From NCBI GenBank assembly GCA_012845835.1, contig JABAKD010000001.1:1071501-1135500 (forward strand): a stretch of DNA of 64,000 bases, in the 5' to 3' direction. The position numbers and the translations under genes are program-made. The notes below the pieces were generated by a model, which did not search any database, had not been told where the DNA came from, and saw only the letters and a list, made by a program, of their open reading frames with translations. Source of the stretch: Undaria pinnatifida (lineage: Eukaryota > Sar > Phaeophyceae > Laminariales > Alariaceae). Positions 12,901 to 24,300 of this stretch are shown piece after piece. The stretch's first letter is position 1. Each line of letters opens with the position of its first letter.

Positions 12901-15900
12901 TATATATGCGAGGCATAGCGTGGGTGTCCTAGGCTAATTTCACCACCGAAAAAAATAACTGTGCTTCGTGCAGAAGAATCCGAGTTAGCAACTCCTCAAC
13001 ACCAACTTCAAATCAGCTACCGTCGCGTCCTGTAGATGCATTGACGTGGCGATGTGGCCGAAGGAGAGTGAGTACCTGATATAAAAATGCTCAAATCAAC
13101 ATCTACTGTTAATGGCAAACGCACAGTGGCCCATGCTTACATTATCGCCGTCGATGTTGGTTGCGCCAGGAGAACGAGAGCAAGCGCAATCGGGCGGTAA
13201 AGCGAGCGGGCGACGAGCGCAAGCAGCGGGAGCAGAAGGAGCAGGAGATCACCAAGCTGAAGAAGCAGTGCCGGGAGCGGCAGGACGAGGAGACAAGGCT
13301 AAGGCGAGACCTGGAAGAGCACCGCCGATATCACGACTTCCTGGCCCAGGTGACGAAAGGTCGGGGGGGGGGGGGGGGCGCACGCTGCGGTACAGGTGCA
13401 CCAACCATTGTTTTCTTCAGATGTGTTCCTAACCACTATTGTATTGTTTTTATGATACCCTTCTGAAAGGCAAAACCTGATTTTGGGGGAAATGGAAGCG
13501 CTTTAAATACACTTTTCGGAAAAACACAAACAGTTTTTCAACGATATTGGGTACGTACGGATAGTGTGTGTTGGGTGCGAAATTCCTGGTATCCAGAAAA
13601 CGTTTAGCCAAAAAGTACAGCCTCTGCCGTAGCCCGTGTCGGCCTCATCATCGTCATCATCATTCATCATACATTATCATCATCATCATCATCATTCATC
13701 ATTCACCATTGTTCGTTTGACCAATGACCACGCATCCGGTTCGAGGAGGAGTGCCGTTTTTGATGAGGGGCGGGGGGAGGGGAGGGCAGGGGGAGGGTAC
13801 GCCCGCAGCGGGGGAGGTGGTGGTGGTGATGGTGATGGTGGTGGTGATGTTGATGATGTTTCTACTTGTAGACCGCGAATGTGTTTCGGGTAGAAAGCCG
13901 ATCTGACTAAAATATGACTCTCGGAGTGGGATCCGTGGAATAAACGGTGGTATTGGTGTGTGTTGGTGTTGGTGTTGGTGTTGGTGTTGGTGTTGGTGTT
14001 GGTGTTGGTGTTGGTGTTGGTGTTGGTGCTGGTGTTGGTGTTGGTGTTGGTGTTGGTGTTGGTGTTGGTGTTGGTGTTGGTGTTGGTGTTGGTGTTAGTG
14101 TTCGCGTTGGTGTTGGTGTTGGTGTTGGTGTTGGTGTTGGTGTTGGTGTTGGTGTTGGTGTTGGTGTTGATGTTGGTGTTGGTGTTGGTGTCGGTGTTGG
14201 TGTTGGTGTTGGTGTTGGTGTCGGTGTCGGTGTTGGTGTTGGTGTTGGTGTAGATGTTGGTGTTGGCATTGGTGTTGGTGGTGATGATAGTGGTTGTGGT
14301 ATGGTGGTGACGTTAGCGCGGGTAGTGGCAGTGGTAGTGGTGTCGGTACTGTTGGTGATGGTGATGGTGATTGTGACGGTGGTGGTGGTGGTGGTTGTGG
14401 TGGTGGTGGTGGTTCAATAGGTTTCCTAAAACGTTATTTTGACTTCTATGGGCTTTGTTCTTCTTTCTGCTGTAGGGATATTCATCAGTATTTGACGTTT
14501 GATGTGTGAAATGCACACTGCCGAATTCCAAACACCGAACGTGACGATGTTCCAACAAAATAAAACCAAACGCACAACAGACTAAACCAAAAACCAAGCA
14601 AATCAAGTCCAAAGCAAAGCGAACTAATGAACCCAAAATACAACACCTGGTACAACAGTAACAAAATCGAAATCGAACTAATAATAAAAACAAAATCAAT
14701 TTCAAATAAATGGAAAAAAAACGAAAAAATGAAAACAGGTCGTCGAAGCGGCGACCGAGGACTACCCCGAGGTGCAGGACTTGCTGAAACGCTTTACCAC
14801 CCTGAAGGATGCCAACAAGAATCTTAACGAAGCCCAGACACGCGACGAGGGTGAAACCGAGCGCCTGCGGTCTGAGTTCAGCAGCTACACAAAAGAGAGG
14901 TGCGTAGGTGAAGAGTAGGAGGAATTATATTGCAACCTGCCAAAATATTTTTTACCTGTGCCTATTGTTATTGTGAATGTGTTTCAAAAGCTCAAATGGT
15001 GAATCTCGAATCCGTCGGTGCTAGTGCGGTGCGACGCGGTGCCATGCTATGCGAATAAGCGGTACACTACAGGACGAACAACATAATATTCGCAATCCGG
15101 TGCGATGGAGTGTGATGCGGTGCAATTCGGTGTGATTTGGTACGATCAGGCAAGTGCGGTACAATACAGCGGACGTAACAATATCCTCGCAATGCGGTGT
15201 AATGCGATGCACTGCAGAACGAAAAAAATCCTTGCAATATGCAGCATCTTGCTGTGTTTGCGTGGAGAAATATGGCGAGAGTTCGTGCAATACTGACAAT
15301 GCGGCGCAAAATACGCCAAACGGCATCCTCCCCATGCGGTATGATACGATGCCATGCGGTATATTTGGATGCCATACTTACAGTGCGGTGCAATACAGGA
15401 CGAACGGCATCCTCACAATTCTGTGTAGTGCGGTGCAATGCGATGTAATGCAAGACACACGGTATCTTCGAAATGCGGCATAATGCGATGAAATTTGGTA
15501 CAACGCTGTCAAAGGTGTACATTACAAAGTAAACGATATCCCCGCAACATTGTTTAATGTTTAGTACTGTGCGATGCGATGCAATGCGGTGCAATGCAGA
15601 ACGAACGGTATCCTCGCATGGCGGAATAATGCGGAGCAATGCGGTGTAACGTGGTGCACGACTGGTATTGCGTTCAAAGCACGACAAAGCACATAATTTC
15701 ACTGCGGTGTATTGAGGTGTAATGTAGTGCAAATCAGGATGAACAACATCGGATCCTCCCAATGCGCATTGCGGTGCAGTTTGATACGATATGGTCGATA
15801 CGGTACAATACAGGGAAAACGACGCCTTATAATGCCGTCCAATTCATGCTGTGTTGTGCCGTCCAATGCGGTGCAATGCGGAGCAATGTAGGACAAAATC

Positions 15901-18360
15901 CCGAACGAGAGCAACGAGAGTTGCCAGACTGCAGACGTGGCTGGGGCTGTAGAGTTGAGAGGTGCACCTCTTGCAATGGTAACTCTCAATTCGGTATGAT
16001 TCAAATGCAGGACAAGCGGTAACCCCACAAACTGCGGTGTAACGCCGTGCGATGCAGGACGAACGATATCCTCAACGAGAGCAACGAGATTGCCGGGCTG
16101 CAAAAGCGACTCGAGCTGTCGGGTCGAGAGGTGCACCTGTTGCAGAACGAGCTGGACAACAAGATCAGAAGCATGTCCGACCGGACCCTGGAGATGGGAC
16201 AGGTAATCAAGAGTATTGGGTGGGGTTGGGTTGGGTTGGATTTGATTTATTTGGATTAGGTTGGGTTGGGTTGGGTTGGGTTGGGTTGGGTTGGGTTGGG
16301 TTGGGTTGGGTTGGGTTAGGTTGGGTTGGGTTGGGTTGGGTTGGGTTGGGTTGGGTTGGGTTGGGTTGGGTTGGGTTGGGTTGGGTTGGGTTGGGTTGGG
16401 TTGGGTTGGGTTGGGTTGGGTTGGGTTGGGTTGGGTTGGGTTGGGTTGGGTTGGGTTGGGTTGGGTTGGGTTGGGTTGGGTTGGGTTGGGTTGGGTTGGG
16501 TTGGGTTGGGTTGGGTTAGGTTGGGTTGGGTTGGGTTGGGTTGGGTTGGGTTGGGTTGGGTTGGGTTGGGTTGGGTTGGGTTGGGTTGGGTTGGGTTGGG
16601 TTGGGTTGGGGTTGGGTTGGTTGGGTTGGGTTGGGTTTGTTTGGGCTGGGTTGGGTTGGGTTAAGTTGGGTTGGGTTGGGTTGGGTTGGTTTGGGTTGGA
16701 TTGGGTTGGGTTGGGTTGGGTTGGGTTGGGTTCGGATTGGATTGGATTGGGTCGACCCGAGCTCTTGAGAATTTCTCGGAAGGAAACGCCCCCGATCTCT
16801 ACACTCCGTACTTTCGTGTGTATGCTCCTCTTCCTCTCTCTGTAGCGAAGCATTATATTGTGGGATATCAACCATTTTGTCGATGCACGTTATAAACCAT
16901 GCGGCCGAAGTTGAGCCAAATCGCAAACATTTACCGGGCTGGCGTAAACGGCTTGTGTGTCGGGTTGGGCTCTTGACTTGAGCTCTTCATTTCGCTTGGC
17001 TTGACTCCATGTGCACACCCGCTGAACAGTCGTTTAGGTTCGGATGGCGTAAGGGGCTTGTTGTGTGTCGCGTTCGACTATTAATTTGTCCAGATCCGAT
17101 CGCCTGAACCTCTCCTTTTCTCTCTTTTTCTCTCCACGCCTACTTAAATATCATATTCCTTGGACTTACGTGATGTACACACCAGGCGAATATTTTGTTC
17201 TGGTTCTGAACATATGTAGCCTTTGCCTTGCCTTGCCTTGACTTGACTTGACGTTTATAACTTGATGTGCACAATGCCAGCTAAGCAATCGTTCTTTTTT
17301 TTCTGGGCTGTTTCACCTCGTGATCCATAATATCCAAACCCGCGAAAACCATTGTTTTGTTCTTCTGAGAAGGTATTGGGAGCAGTGGCGAACATCCTCG
17401 ATCGGTGTGTCGGGGCCCGAGCTAAGCGAGGGATGGCCGGAGCGGCATCAAAGGTAGGTGGGATATGAGGGGAGGAGGAAGGGCGGGGTGGGAGAGGCGA
17501 CGGAGGGGAGGAGGGTCGGGAGCGAGGGAGTCGAGAAGATGATAGAGAGACGAGGAGGAAGCGTAGAGGGGGGTGGTCGGGGCGACATCGAAAGTAGGCG
17601 GGATAAGAGGAGGAGCAGGGATAGGAGAAGGGGGTTGGGTTAGGGGCGGAGGGAAACTCGAGTGAGCCGTTCTACGGTAGCCCCCCCCACTTTTTTTCAA
17701 CGAAATCGCCGGTTTCAAATCCAGCTCCCGGTCGTATCTTCTGAAATACGGTGTCCCTTGACACCCCGACGTCATCGATCGATAGGCCTTTGCACACAAG
17801 AAATATGGATACTTTTGGCTTCAATTGTATCCTTCCTTGCGTCGAGCAGCTATGAAACGTTCGTTCAAGAGAATCGCTGGTTTGGGGGGGGGGGTATCGT
17901 AGTAAGAATCAGTCGAGTATGTTTTGGAGTATTTGGGAGACCGGTTGCCTCCTCGCAGTCATCTGATTAAAGATATCTGGATAATATCGTCTTTCGACCT
18001 CGATGTGCCTTCCTCGCCGCGGTCGTTTGGGCAGACTGTCGAAGCGCGCGTTGTCAACGGAAAGGCAGGGCCCGCTTGCAAGTCGGGCCCGAAGAAGCTC
18101 GAAGACCTGGAGGCCGAGGGTAAGCTGGCCATGGACAGACTCGAGGACATCGCAAACTACATGGGCGACTACAGAGACATCGTAGAGGAGTACGCGGTGA
18201 GAGGCCGTTTTTTGTTTTTCTCCCGCCGGGGCGTTAGTAAAGCGCCGGATGAGTGGGAATGCATCGCGGGTGCGGTTTTGGTGACAGGTAACATCAGCAA
18301 ACCGAGGGATTTAGTTGCGTGCGGTTTGTATGCGGAATTCTGCACATTTTACATCTGACC

Positions 18361-18408
<48 letters not shown>

Positions 18409-18411
18409 GCC

Positions 18412-18447
<36 letters not shown>

Positions 18448-18452
18448 CGACC

Positions 18453-18531
<79 letters not shown>

Positions 18532-19213
18532 CGGGAGTCATCCCAGGATGGGGGTGCAGCAGATTCTAAAAAGTTTTAGAGCTCCTAACAGGAAGGGAGC
18601 TCAAATATTTCACCCCGAAACATGACTTCGAAGGCATTCTTCGGTCGCGCAACCCGACCACCATTTTGTTTTTTGCGCTTTGTAGGGCTTCCTAAAAAAA
18701 TAAAAACAAAAAACTCTCGCAAAAGCATCAGAATATGCGGTAGTCCCTCGCTGGAGAGGAGGAGCTCAACCGGTCAGATCGGTCAGCTGGCCCAAGAATA
18801 GGGTAACCGCCACCGTGGGGCATGACTTTTTTTTTCATAAATTAGGCACCCCAGTTACACTGTAAAACCGGTTCGTTCGTGGCCCACAATGTTCAATGTA
18901 CGGTCAGATAGTTGGCTCAATTCGCCACCAAAAACCTAACCGCTAAAAAATCAATCTTAATTAGACTAGTTGTCCACGCTCCACCCCCGAATTGTCTGCC
19001 GCGGCGTGGTGTGTCTTGTTTTTCTTTGCTATGTTTTGTTATCGTTGTATTCATCTTCTTGTTCTTCTTCTTTCGCCGCAGGAGATGAGCAGGGCGCAAA
19101 AGAGGCTCGAGACTGCACCCACCCCTCCAGCGGGAGCGGCGTCAGCTGGGGCGGCGTTGGTAGGAGCGGGGGAGCCGAAGACGGTTGCCGCGGTCGCGCC
19201 GCAGGGGGACTAA
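9972..19213 (+). CDS. CFAP73: CCDC42/CFAP73-like ciliary coiled-coil protein, 8 exons
   Basis: Exons: 9972-10156, 12513-12606, 13170-13349, 14739-14899, 16058-16202, 17373-17453, 18035-18196, 19082-19213. Together they give 1140 nt (379 aa) with agreeing phases throughout. The protein is charged and helical. Near the N terminus [10 protein letters not shown] and [10 protein letters not shown], then [20 protein letters not shown], match the DUF4200 core of CCDC42 and CFAP73, where the family has a similar R-F-D-K-F-L block. The C-terminal part ([13 protein letters not shown]) fits the family tail, and the last 30 residues are Ala/Pro/Gly-rich. Family members act in motile cilia, with the modifier of inner arms (MIA) complex of inner dynein arms. 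ATG 9972 follows an in-frame stop at 9927. Intron 2 uses a GC donor (CAG|GCGAGA at 12607). CCDC42 versus CFAP73 orthology is not settled here. Confidence 0.88.
10205..10750. repeat. AGCTRTCGA-type minisatellite in intron 1
   Basis: About 540 bp of degenerate units close to GAGCTATCGAGCTGTCAAGC. The motif contains AGCT and TCGA palindromes. It lies wholly within intron 1 of the CFAP73-like gene, shortly after the donor. Confidence 0.85.
10891..11256. mobile_element. Diverged MITE-1 relic with 47-bp internal triplication
   Basis: Ends (CACTGCGGAGGTGCGCAC and CCTCTACATCGACATCGTAG) and the interior (CAACGGTTTTGGGGGTTGAG) resemble MITE-1 copies at 60647-63663. A 47-bp block starting GCAGCCCGATGAACAAAC is repeated three times in tandem at 11000-11140. 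It lies in intron 1 of the CFAP73-like gene. Confidence 0.6.
12125..12220. repeat. Dispersed repeat copy (CCCGAAACATGACTTCGAAGG)
   Basis: AACCCGAAACATGACTTCGA with following GGCATTCG and GCGCAACCCG recurs at 18610-18710 and, inverted, at about 63810-63860. Two of the three copies are in introns of the same gene. Confidence 0.65.
13379..13640. mobile_element. MITE-1 copy in intron 3 of the CFAP73-like gene
   Basis: Starts ACGCTGCGGTACAGGTGCAC and ends AAAGTACAGCCTCTGCCGTA, an inverted pair matching the family termini. The interior has the shared CTTCAGATGTGTTCCTAA and TTTTTCAACGATATTGGG blocks. Confidence 0.6.
13952..14415 (+). repeat. (GGTGTT)n then (GGT)n microsatellite
   Basis: About 330 bp of nearly pure GGTGTT is followed by GGT/GGTGAT repeats to 14415. 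It lies in intron 3 with the G/T-rich strand as sense strand. Long Val/Gly and Pro/Thr frames across it are composition artefacts. Confidence 0.95.
15020..16057 (+). repeat. Intron 4 minisatellite built from the exon 5 3' splice site
   Basis: About a dozen diverged units of roughly 70-100 bp fill intron 4. Each contains a GCGGTGCAATGCAG-like part followed by GAACGAACGGTATCCTCGCA-like sequence. This is the same arrangement as the real splice acceptor and start of exon 5, GCGATGCAG|GACGAACGATA then TCCTC at 16051-16073. Clear examples lie near 15385 (AATACAGGACGAACGGCATC) and 15593 (AATGCAGAACGAACGGTATC). The last unit of the array is therefore the functional acceptor. Confidence 0.85.
15899..15985 (+). 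pseudogene. Decayed duplicate of exon 5 of the CFAP73-like gene
   Basis: Sequence beginning CCGAACGAGAGCAACGAGAG follows exon 5 for about 75 bp (GAGAGCAACGAG, TTGCC, CTGCA, GAGAGGTGCACCT, TTGCA), with substitutions and small indels that break the frame. It lies about 160 bp before the intact exon, inside the minisatellite. Confidence 0.75.
16215..16757 (+). repeat. (GGGTT)n pentamer array, about 540 bp
   Basis: About a hundred copies of GGGTT with rare variants begin 12 bases after the exon 5 donor of the CFAP73-like gene. The G-rich strand is the sense strand, so the pre-mRNA would carry regular GGG runs. Confidence 0.97.
17668..17905. mobile_element. MITE-3 copy in intron 6 of the CFAP73-like gene
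   Basis: About 238 bp with inverted ends TTCTACGGTAGCCCCCCCCA and GGGGGGGGGGGTATCGTAGT. The interior includes CCCCGACGTCATCGATCGAT and GGAGCTGG/CCAGCTCC blocks shared with copies at 50011-50272, 57547-57793 and 61620-61865. Confidence 0.8.
18360..18532. repeat. (GACA)n microsatellite
   Basis: About 170 bp of GACA with a few interruptions, in intron 7 of the CFAP73-like gene. Confidence 0.97.
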
Positions 19214-19499
19214 ACATATTAAACGGATGGCAGTTTTTGCCGTCCGACAGAACCAGTGCAGCACGAGCTTCATTCAACTCATCATGTGTTTTTCGTTTAG
19301 CTGCTGCTGGTGCTGGCGCGCTGGTTCTGCGGCAGCGAGCCGAACACAGGCTACAGCAGAGGCGGACTGATTCCTTTCTGGGGCTCGTAACCGCTTGAGG
19401 GAACCGAATATAGCATACATACGTCACCGGGTCCCAAACCGATTTTGAAAACATGCAGCCCGATGAATAAATCCAAGACTTACCCCATTTTTATGAAAT

Positions 19500-20270
19500 T
19501 ATTCGAACAACGTTCCAGCGGTGAGTTCGACAAATTTGAAGTCGATACTCATCTTTGCAAGCTGCGTGATTAATCGGTCGGCCGTTTTCAGTAGGTGAGT
19601 TCGACAAAACTTGGAGTCGACACTCATCTTTGCAAGCTACGTGCGTACTACATCGGTCGTCCGTTCTCAGTACCTGTAATTCTATCCAAAACGTTTCATG
19701 TGGCATTTTTTCATTTTTTCAAGAATGACAGACTATATTTTCGACGAAATTAGGTCAAAGTACCCGAAAAAATCAGAAAAAAAATGGCCAAAAAGTGCTA
19801 CAAGTACCTCTATTGTACAAACCGCTAGCGGTGTAATGGTATTAGTACGGGCAACCAAGTAGGCGAAGGCCATCGTAGTCCAGCGCTCAGTAGCCCCCCG
19901 GCAAGCGGGCAAAACACATATATCATACCAAGGTGTGCTGCCATCACTTATGTGTTCGTACGGCTGCTGCTTTCTGCTCCTGCTATTGCTTCTGCTTTTG
20001 CTGCTGCTGCCGCCGCCGCCGCCGGTGATGCCGTTGATTGGGACTTCGCTATCACCATATGTATGGGTTTTCTGCTTATCATACCGCTGCTTCTGTCGCT
20101 GATGGTGCCGTCGTCACAGCTTTACGCCACCACCTACATTGCAATGCAGGCATAAACACTTTTATCAAAATATTCTAATGACGTCAGCTGTGAGTTCGAC
20201 GAATTTAGGGTCGATCCTCATCTTTGCAAGCAGCGTACTACATCGATCGCCCGTTTTTAGTAAATTCCAT
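19500..20270. repeat. Three-copy intergenic repeat between convergent genes
   Basis: Blocks of about 80 bp starting GTGAGTTCGACAAA and containing ACTCATCTTTGCAAGC lie at about 19518-19594, 19595-19675 and 20187-20265. The interval 19214-21340 holds the 3' flanks of two convergent genes. I see no other gene in it, only a GCTGCTGCC tract near 20000. Confidence 0.7.
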
Positions 20271-21340
20271 TGAAATGTGTCGGCCATCGTCGCCCTCGAC
20301 ACGATTTTGAGTACAAGTATCTCCTTGTGTGTCTGTGACAGAGATGTTATCTACTGCCACGCTGCAGCACCGCTGTCTTCTGTAACAGAGTAAAAAATGA
20401 GACACGACACATACGCGGAAGTGTCGTCAGCTCCAGGTTACGTTTTTTCCGTTCCATCCATCCGTCGGACAAAAGAAAAAAAAAAACGTTCCGGGTGCAA
20501 AAGGTGTAGCTGCAGCTTGAACTCGCCGAGAGCGACACGAACCACGACATATCCTTGCTTTCCCCTCCTGTATGTTATCGTTTCGCACCTTTCCACCCGC
20601 TCCTTTATCTTTTCGACACCGAAAAACAGACTCGAAGTCACATAGCAGGCCTTCCTCCCCTTTCTCCATCGCCACTACCACTCCGTCCGTAATTTTGTAA
20701 GCACCGTGTGCATACTAATAGTATTACAAATCGGTTCTTACATTTACGGACAGTGTAGTACAATAACGCACGCCTTGAATACTGTTATCGAGCGAAGGGT
20801 TCAGCACTTTTGTCCGTGGTCGACTCGTGTCGAAAACTGTGCATACACACACCATGTATAGGCGGGTTCTGCGTCTCGACTTTTGCACAAGAAAGAGTCC
20901 CTTGGGGAGGTAGGTCCCTTGTGGGAGGCTCGATAGAACCCGCGAAAGCGACCTTAGCAGTGGCGAGGTGTACCACTACTACTAGACCATCAGGGAGCGC
21001 ATGCATTAATAGTAATAAAAACGGGGCAAGTGTTGCGGCTCCAAAAAACGTGCGAGCGTCAGCCATTCGCCTGAAAAACGTACCAAAAAAACGAAAATCT
21101 TGCGGTTTTGGTTCGTCACAAAAAGGAAAAGAACATAAACAGTTTTTCTTCTAATTTTTCGTAGGCAAGAGTCGCGGAGGGCAACGTCCAGCAGCGCTCC
21201 CCAACGTCGACCGCCGGGAAAAAAACAAACAAGAGTAGCCTTGAAAAAAAAAACAAGAAAAAAAAACTTTCGTTTGTTGAAAACAAGACAAAATAAGAAC
21301 AAACATAATAGGTTTTTGGCTGTCATTTTTTGAAGTTGTT

Positions 21341-24300
21341 TTACTTTCCAATGCAAAAATCTCGGAAAATAACGTCCAGCAGCTCCTCTACGCCCACCGC
21401 CCCCGTAATGCGGCCAAGCTCGGTGCTGGCCACCCTCAGCTCCTCCGCGGCGAGATCAAGCGGCAATAGCGGCTGCTGGGCCGCCCGCAGCGCCAGAAGA
21501 CACGCCTCCACATGCTGCCGATGTCGACGTCTGTAGCGGGGGTTGGCAGGAAATTAAAACAAAAAATGGTTGCGAAGGGTTAGCGAGGATGGAGCAAAAA
21601 CAATAACAAAAAAAAGTTGCTGAGAAGGGCGTGTTGTAATTGCTTTGTTATTTGACGCGACGATGTTAAAATAGCCCAAAAAAAGCTGACGTGAGAATGG
21701 GTGTCAACAACGAAATCGATGCGAGGGAGATAAATTAAACACAACGAAGAATCGTCGTTGGGAGCGCAGGGGGGGAAAGAATGGGAGGGAGAAAAAAAAT
21801 AAAAACTTGAAAAAAAAAATGGGGGGGGGGGGGGGGGGGGGGGGGGGCGCTGGGAGACACGCTTCTACGTGATCTCCACACCGACGTCTTATATATACAC
21901 AGTAGTGACTACGAGTGTGGATAAAAAAAACAACGCGAGGAAGATTGTTCAACGAAACCGACGCAGCCAAGGCGCCGAGCATCACCAAAACAATCGTTGG
22001 GGGTGGCGAGCGTCGAGGAGCCGGGGAGGGGGGGTAGGTCAATCATCCAAATCCTGGCGACAGTGCCAGCAGCTGCAGCAGCAGCAGCAGCACAGGCAGC
22101 AAGAAGAGGTAACAGGCGCGGCCGCACAGCTGTTAGGCAGCTTCTGATCACCTTCCTGGCACATATTTACAGCAGAGTACACACCTGGTAATAAGAGGGG
22201 ATTCGTCATCCGCAGCCCCTTGAAATCTCGACCGAACCTCCTCCTCCAAGTGTTCCATAAACCCGTCCACCCCTTCCTTGGTCTTGCATGATAACTTCCA
22301 CACGCGGCGTTCTTCTTCTGCCCCCCCCCCTCTCCCTCCGTCGCTCTCCAACTCCCTTCCTCCCGCTACCCCCGCCCCCATCTCAGCCCCAACGCCCACC
22401 CCCGCCTCGCCCCCACCGCCCGTTTCTGCTCCCGCTCCTAATCCCACCCCAGCCCCCACCCCAGCTTGCGATGGTAGGGTTCGCTTCGCCGCCGCTACCG
22501 CAAGCTTGTTAAGCGCCTTGGCCGCATCTTCTTTCTCCGCCTGAGCTGTCGCTAGGTCTGCCTTGTTAGCGACAACGATCATATCGTCAAGCGCAGCCGC
22601 CCCTCCGCCCAACCCTGATGAAAAACAACATCGTCGGAGGCATAGCATTTGTTAGTCTGAGTCGAAACAACTGCCACTCTGTTATTATCTGAGCACATCC
22701 AAAAAGGGTGTTGCATTTTAACCCAGACCGGTACACGTTACAGTAGGGGAAGGGTTCCCCAACAAGGCAGTCTGAGTAAGGCGGTATACCGATATATGGC
22801 GGTCAAAATCGCTTAGTGCGACCGGGGAATGGCATTTATAACCCGGAACGAATAAGGCGGCTTCCCCCAATAAGGCGGTCATGGTTATGTTGCTCTGGCA
22901 CAGCACACCACAGCCTTACTGGGGAGGGGCTACTGCAAACACATACAGAGAGACACGATGGGATCTCACAGGGCTGTACTCGTTGGCTGGGCATGATCAG
23001 TTGGACGGCCAAGTACACCGACTAACTAACCTACCAGGCAGCACTCCTCAACAGAAACCACACGTTGAGCCAGCCACAGGCGCGCAAGTCAGACACAAAC
23101 CAAGCTACAGGTGCACCCTTACCGCGCTACCGCGCGGAACGCCTACAGCGTGCAACTCCACCCGGTGCCAGCAGTAACCCCCCCGCCCCCCCGCCCCCTA
23201 CCCCCTTATCCACATGCTTCACCGGAGAGTCCAACCAAAGGGCAAGAACAAAAACGAAACAAAAAAGCCAAGGAATCGACACGACCTAAGCGATGCGTAC
23301 AACCTAGCCAACCCCCCCCCCCCCCCCCCCGCCTGGTATTGCGAGGATGCGAGGGTCAATTTGGTCTTAAGACTATGGTTATGTACGAAACTAGCACACA
23401 CATCCCCTATGATCCTTAGAGAAGTTTGGGGGGGGTACAAGGCAGAAGCGAGGGAAAGGCTAGCGCTAAGAAAGAAGGCGAATGAGGAAGAGCATTTGAA
23501 GATGTACGGGGAGTTAAAAGAAAATAGAGGAATGAAACGTCTTCGCACGGCCCAAAATATTGCAAATCGCTGAAACTGCTTTTTCGTCCAGGGGACCTGG
23601 ACCTGCGAGAAAGAAAGAGCTTCGTATACCAGTACGTAGTCGGGTGGAGGAGGAAGAAGACGCACAGAGGTGCGCTTGTGGCAACGCAGACGAGAGCAGA
23701 ACCCACAAGTGTTGACAACGTGAACTGTACAAGGAGGAACGAAATGCGGTAAGAGGAGACGAGAAAAGTAGACGGGGTATGACAACGAAAGGTTTGGCAC
23801 ATTAAATAGATAGCAGCTAGAAAAGCATCGCTATCCTTCGTGATAGATGGTGGCAACAAAAGGCCAAACAGGAAGGAGACAAGACATGTACTGAGCGCCC
23901 AAACGTTGAAGGTGTCGCTTTAAGTAGTAGGAACGGTGGTCCGCCTCGAAAGGGATGCGTGGTCAACGGTCAAATGACTAAGGCAAGCAAAAAAGAGTGC
24001 GATCCCCCCCTATGGTAAAACGACTATGGCTGCGGAAGAAAAGTACAACACCTCTCGCCCCCCCCCCAAACCTCGCATCCCCTCTCACCCCCTTCCTCCC
24101 CCAAGACGTCTTGCGCCGCCGTCGTCGCCGCCGCCTCCTCCCTGATCTGTGTCAGCAGCTCTCCAGCTCCGGCAGCATCGCTTCCATCTACTACAAAGAT
24201 GCCCAAGTGCGCGTTGTCCACGGCAAACCTAGCGCGACGCATCCCTTCCCTCTCCACCTCGTCCTCAGTCGCCTCTCGGAGACCCGCCGTGTCGCTTTTT

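Noticed and set aside
13636-13893. His-rich or Ser-rich short ORFs near ATCATCATC repeats
   Set aside because: Trinucleotide repeat in an intron; no splice-phase partner.
13907-14420. Val-Gly, Val-Leu and Pro-Thr repeat ORFs
   Set aside because: Pure (GGTGTT)n microsatellite within intron 3; no non-repeat coding sequence on either side in frame.
16261-16845. Long Gly-Leu-Trp-Val frames and their Pro-Thr-Gln-Asn antisense counterparts
   Set aside because: They are translations of the intronic (GGGTT)n array in every frame. Flanking exons show this is intron 5 of the CFAP73-like gene.
18294-18579. Cys-Leu-Ser-Val and Thr-Asp-Arg-Gln repeat ORFs
   Set aside because: (GACA)n microsatellite inside an intron.
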